Shown here one piece after another: positions 6,503 to 10,000 of a stretch of 10,000 nucleotides of DNA (position 1 is its first letter; each line of letters opens with the position of its first letter). The notes under the pieces are model-generated. The model saw nothing but the letters and a program-made list of their open reading frames with translations, had not been told where the DNA came from and did no database searches. The stretch lies in NCBI GenBank assembly GCA_030674155.1, contig CM060337.1:38259952-38269951 (forward strand). Direction: 5' to 3'. The position numbers and the translations under genes were made by a program. Source of the DNA: Stramonita haemastoma. Lineage: Eukaryota > Mollusca > Gastropoda > Neogastropoda > Muricidae.

Positions 6503-8100
6503 TCACCGAAGATTCATGCAATCAAAAACATACTTTGCAAAGGGTCCTTGAAGGCCGTCAAGCTGTACAAAATCACTTGGAACTAAATTATTCAAACATA
6601 TTTGTTGGGTTGCTCCTACCAATAAGTGGCTGGACTGTTGCACCTCTTTAAGTAGATTACTTCGTAGACCCTGAAACAACATACACGCATCCAAAAAATG
6701 AAATTCATCTTCTACAACTCCACACACATTACACAATCTTTCTTCTCTTGGGGTGCCTGTATATCGACCATGCTCAATGTTCAAATCGTGGGCACTGACT
6801 CTGAGTCTACAAAGAGCTTGTTTGTGGGATGGGTCGATATCTGCAACAAGGTAAGGTTCTAGGTGATAATCAGTCTTTTTAATTTTATCGTAAAATTCGA
6901 GTCTACTTGTTTTTGTTCTTTGTTGTTTCCAGAACTTGACATATCTCTCTTCTAATTTTTGGCGAAATGCAAATTTCAGCCTGTTTTTACTAAGTGTTGA
7001 CTGATTGTTCCAAACGTGTCCTAGCCCTAAATTATGAAGAAAGTTTTTAACAAACAGTATCCAATGAGCTTTAGCAGTGTCCTCTTGGTTCAACATAGCA
7101 TTGTACACTCTTTTTGTGTAAGTATTATGATGTACATGTAAGATATGAGTCCAGTAACCAATCACTCGATATGCAACATGAATCCCCACTGGTATCTTCC
7201 TAATTCTGCAAGCGTTGGTAGATTCATTGATTTAGAATGTAGACCCAAAATAAGCTTACAAAATCTCATATGTGTTTTTTCGTGTGGATATTTAGAAGAA
7301 GACAGTTTCCAAAGAAAGAGGATATGTCTGAGTTAACTGAGATAGGTATCTTATTTTCAACCCATGGAAACCAAATTTCAGCTCCATATGTTGCTATAGG
7401 CATAATCAATGAATCAAAAAGCTGCATTATAGTATCATAACGAATATTCTGTCCTCTGATGACTCGTCTTAATGAATGCACTGCTTTATTTGCCTGTTTA
7501 GCTAAGTGTTCTTGGGCAAAGTGAAAAGTTCCTGATTTGTGGAATACTACACCCAAGTATTTGAACTGATCAATAGTTTGGATTATATGACTACCTAGTT
7601 TGAAGTGAATAGGTACTTTTGGGTCTGAGTGAGTGAATATTACAACTTTGGTTTTTTCCGTGTTGATATTTAGTCCCCAGTTTTCACAGTACACAGTAAG
7701 GTTATTTAGCTTCTTTTGCAATCCTGCTTTTGTAGTAGATAGGATTGCAAGGTCATCAGCGTATAACAGGCAAGAAATAACATTGGTTTTAGTATCATCT
7801 ATAGATGGTGAGTCCATATCATCAATATAACTTGGAAGATCATTTACAAATACATTAAATAAGTAGGACTAAGTACATTTCCTTGTAGTACACCTTTTTG
7901 AACTGATGTTTCAGAGGAGAAACCACAACGATTTTGGTGCACACTGTTGCATTATTTATACATAATTTGGATTATTCTAAAACAGTTTCCTTTAAATTAC
8001 CTAAGCGGTCACATTTTCAGCATAAGGACCTCATGCCAGACTGAGTCAAAAGCTTTCTGCAAGTCAAAATGAAGCAGCAATAAAGACGATTCTTTCGAGA
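6503..8100 (-). pseudogene. Reverse transcriptase ORF remnant of the LINE (ORF2-like)
   Basis: The encoded enzyme would copy element RNA at a nicked chromosomal site. In order on the minus strand are RT motif A, FDLQKAFDSVWHE (about 8030-8068); motif B, GVLQGNVLSP (about 7866-7897); motif C, YADDLAIL (about 7742-7765), keeping both catalytic Asp residues; the FKYLGVVF block (about 7541-7565); a GYWTHIL segment typical of the post-RT region; and a C-x2-C-x7-H-x4-C motif, LCNVCGVVEDEFHFLDAC (about 6685-6740). The frame ends in TGA at 6503-6505. Damage: in-frame stops at 8009-8011 (TGA), 7997-7999 (TAA) and 7952-7954 (TAA); one base lost near 7859-7866; a frame change near 7300-7315; and another near 7193-7198. 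Longest open pieces are 6503-7189 and 7266-7817. About 530 codons remain, whereas related proteins are usually about 900 residues or more. It cannot make an active enzyme. Confidence 0.92.
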
Positions 8101-8142
8101 TTTAAAATGTCATCAAACGTATCTAGTGTTGTATTCTTTTTG

Positions 8143-8144
<2 letters not shown>

Positions 8145-8210
<66 letters not shown>
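8145..8210. repeat. Pure GT microsatellite
   Basis: Thirty-three uninterrupted GT units directly abutting the 5' truncated end of the retrotransposon. On the element's own strand this is CA repeat. Confidence 0.95.
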
Positions 8211-8214
<4 letters not shown>

Positions 8215-8243
8215 AGGAGATGGATGATGAGAGAGAGATGTAG

Positions 8244-8294
<51 letters not shown>
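8211..8294. repeat. GA-rich tract with pure GA microsatellite
   Basis: A purine-rich lead-in (GGAGGAGATGGATGATGAGA at 8213-8232, then GA and TAGGAGGA) is followed by about 24 pure GA units (8247-8294). It is a homopurine mirror repeat. Frames read Arg-Glu or Ser-Leu repeats and are not genes. Confidence 0.95.
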
Positions 8295-8297
<3 letters not shown>

Positions 8298-8361
8298 TGT
8301 AGATGGAGGAAGGAGTTTTTGATATATGTTTTGACCCACAGGAAAAGGTGCACTACAACTG

Positions 8362-8575
8362 CCCAATTATCATAACTATCGTTGCTACTATAAATATTAT
8401 GATTAAAATCATTATCCTCCCCCTTCTTCTTCTTCTCCTAACCATCGTTCTTATCATCATCATTATTATCATCACTATAATCACCATAACATTCCTACGA
8501 TCATAATTATATTTGTTCATATTACTGTTGTCATTATCATCATTATTATTGTCACCATCATAAATCACTCTTGGC
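8362..8575. repeat. Imperfect ATC/ATT trinucleotide-rich region
   Basis: Degenerate ATC, ATT and TTC triplets fill about 210 bp, including CTTCTTCTTCTTC (about 8424-8436) and several ATCATCATTATTAT-type runs. Frames give Ile/Met or Asn/Asp-rich strings caused by the triplet repeat. One minus-strand frame extends beyond it to 8754 with an ordinary-looking N-terminal part, but matches no family I recognise. Confidence 0.8.
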
Positions 8576-9245
8576 ACGGTTATGCTCTCAGGGTTAGGCA
8601 AGGCATGACACTGGTCATTTTTAGTTTGGTTTCGAGCGCAGCACAAAAAGCACAGAAAACAATGGGTTATATATACATTGTTTGGCAGGCTTGTTATGGG
8701 CCAGGGGTTGGCTATAAGTATGTTTTCCTCACTCGCTTTAAAAGACCGACACATTTCCTGCTATAACTAACTGAAAGCAAAAGCGGCCTTCGAATTTTAC
8801 AACAGAGCAATTGTTGAGAAAATTAGGCCATAGGTCATTTCCATTCTGTCAAAAACTTTCTACAAGCGGAAGAGTATTTAGGCTTACCAGTTGCTTGGTT
8901 GGGTTGTGGGTGGGGGTGGGGTTGGTTTTCTTGTGTTTATTTCTTTTTAATTGAGATCAACGGTACAAGACTAACACCATACGATGTAAGAACTAATGGT
9001 TCCAGAGCTCTTATACAAGTAAAGGGTTTTATAGGAAGGTTTTCCGAATGACGGTTTAAAGAGCCATTGTATGAATGTGGCAGAGACTATGACTCATGGA
9101 CAGATTTCCTTAGAGGCCACCCACACAATGACGATGTTACTAGCCTGCTTTGTAACACCAGCAAAAATGTAACAAAAAAGCTTTGACAAGTTTTTGCGGA
9201 AGCGATGACAAAGAAAACCATACAACAACAAAATTAACTCCAAAC
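8576..9245. other. Apparently unique DNA, no gene recognised
   Basis: About 670 bp with ordinary AT-rich composition and a G-rich patch (GGTTGGGTTGTGGGTGGGGG at about 8898-8917). I find no tandem array, no copy of the SINE, R1 or E2 families, no RNA gene and no convincing coding frame. This is the longest repeat-free part of the window. Confidence 0.5.
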
Positions 9246-9246
9246 T

Positions 9247-9345
9247 TCTCTGTCTGTCTGTCTGTTTGCCTGTCTGTCTGCCTGCCTGTATGTGTCTCTG
9301 TCCCTGTCTCTCTCTCTTCTTCCGTCCCTCCTCCTCTGCATGTGA
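9247..9345. repeat. TCTG/CT pyrimidine-rich low-complexity tract
   Basis: TCTG tetramers (about 9250-9290) pass into CT- and CCT-rich sequence. It is the same sequence class as the GACA region at 3960-4215 read on the other strand. Confidence 0.85.
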
Positions 9346-9363
9346 ATTCCTTTGTCTTTGTCT

Positions 9364-9767
9364 GGATCGGTGGTCTAGGTGGTAACGTGGTAACGCGCCT
9401 TGCCTAGAAAGCAAAAAGTCCGGGTCGGAGTGTGCGGTGGTTCGTACCCCGTGTGGGCCCAAAACTTTTTCCCCATCCATTAGACCATGAGTGGTGGTCT
9501 GGGCGCTAGTCTTTCGAATGAGACGATAAACCGAGGTCCCGTGTGTTACACATCACTATTTAGCACACGTAAAAGAACCACGGCAACAAGGGTTGACCCT
9601 GGCAAAATTCTGTGGTAAAAAAGCCACTTGATAGGGAAACATATACAGTTACAGCAGGAAAAAAAAAAAAAAAGGTAGGCGCGGCACTTGTGGCGACGTG
9701 CTCTCACCGGGGAGAGCAGCCCGAATTTCATGCAGAGAAATCTGCTGTGACATAAAGTGGTACAAAA
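9364..9767 (+). mobile_element. tRNA-headed SINE, copy B, full length
   Basis: A 404-bp copy collinear with 4764-5156 and in the same orientation. It differs by a 10-bp tandem duplication in the tRNA-like head (GGTAACGTGGTAACG, about 9381-9395), an expanded internal A-run (9659-9674) and scattered substitutions. The A box is intact (9371-9382), while the B box is altered (GTTCGTACC at 9440-9448, with T replacing the invariant A). The tail is short (TACAAAATAC) without an attached microsatellite. I find no convincing target-site duplication. The minus-strand frame through it is an antisense artefact. Confidence 0.88.
9371..9382 (+). promoter_or_regulatory. RNA polymerase III A box of SINE copy B
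   Basis: TGGTCTAGGTGG, identical to the A box of copy A. With the B box mutated and the A-to-B spacing stretched by the 10-bp duplication, this promoter is probably weak or dead. Confidence 0.75.
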
Positions 9768-10000
9768 TACTGGTTTAGATTACTGCAAATGTGTACTGAA
9801 AGATTACCATACAGGCATACCAAATTCTGCTTGAACTAGACAGAATTGGAAAAGGTTGCTGGGTGTCCAAAATCAGAGAAATGTTTTACGAGTCGGGGTT
9901 TAAATTTTTGGTTACAGCAAGGTGTAGGTGATGAAAAATGTTTTTGAGATGATTTTATAAAAAAAATCAAGAATGGACAGGCACAAGAAGGGATCGTGAA
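9768..10000. other. AT-rich DNA with no recognisable feature
   Basis: I see no repeat copy, RNA gene or coding frame with recognisable content in the final 233 bases. Confidence 0.5.

Larger units (their letters stand above)
6400..8144 (-). mobile_element. Non-LTR retrotransposon (LINE), 5'-truncated and decayed
   Basis: A minus-strand element of about 1.75 kb. It runs from a truncated 5' end near 8144, through the reverse transcriptase palm and a C-terminal zinc-binding region, to a short 3' UTR (about 6440-6502), an AATAAA hexamer (near 6444-6449) and the GTTCT tail. The endonuclease and the N-terminal part of the reverse transcriptase are absent, as expected from incomplete target-primed reverse transcription. 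Sequence features are compatible with the CR1/L2/Jockey/I-like range, but I cannot assign a clade. Both ends abut GT repeat. Upstream of the RT motif-A region about 60 bp (8085-8144) is only weakly coding-like. Confidence 0.9.

Noticed and set aside
9094..9480. Minus-strand open frame of 128 codons
   Set aside because: It starts in the antisense of SINE copy B and continues through the TCTG tract; the similarity to 4638-4871 is due to the shared SINE.
9364..9767. Target-site duplication for SINE copy B
   Set aside because: I compared GCATGTGAATTC-like sequence upstream with GCAAATGTGTACT downstream; the match is too poor to claim.

Overview
This window looks like a repeat-dense stretch of an animal nuclear genome, with no intact protein-coding gene. 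The content suggests a mollusc, most likely a marine gastropod. The reasons are the very high load of long di- and tetranucleotide microsatellites, a tRNA-headed SINE of a kind I associate from memory with gastropod genomes (not checked against any database), and a decayed non-LTR retrotransposon. There are no bacterial operons, ribosome-binding sites or CRISPR arrays. Most long open frames are low-complexity translations of CT, CA, GT, ATGT or GACA repeats, or antisense readings of SINEs.

Layout: 1-300 is featureless AT-rich DNA. 301-982 holds a CT tract, two fragments of a dispersed repeat here named R1 (forward at 366-575, reverse at 785-880) and a GT/GC tract. 1271-2139 is a run of very long CT and CA microsatellites. 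2382-2808 is a 65-bp tandem array. One of its units is split by a 196-bp insert bounded by an exact GTTA duplication and short CACAG/CTGTG inverted ends, so it looks like a small DNA transposon. 2811-3230 is a composite repeat (modules E2 plus R1). 3311-3910 is a minisatellite with a 19-bp unit and a nested 150-bp higher-order unit. 3960-4215 is GACA-type repeat and 4284-4425 is GT repeat. 4764-5156 is a full SINE that runs straight into ATGT repeats (5157-5515). 5687-6128 is a second composite R1/E2 copy in the opposite orientation. 6400-8144 is a 5'-truncated, frameshifted non-LTR retrotransposon on the minus strand, with GT repeat on both sides. 8145-8575 is GT, GA and ATC/ATT low-complexity DNA. 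8576-9245 appears unique. 9247-9345 is pyrimidine-rich, and 9364-9767 is a second full SINE.

No genes act together here; the window is best read as a record of nested insertion and repeat expansion. The best observations are the GTTA-flanked insert inside the 65-bp array, where the neighbouring units give the pre-insertion site directly; the LINE lying between two GT tracts; and a roughly 37-bp module shared by the SINE and by the unrelated R1 repeat.
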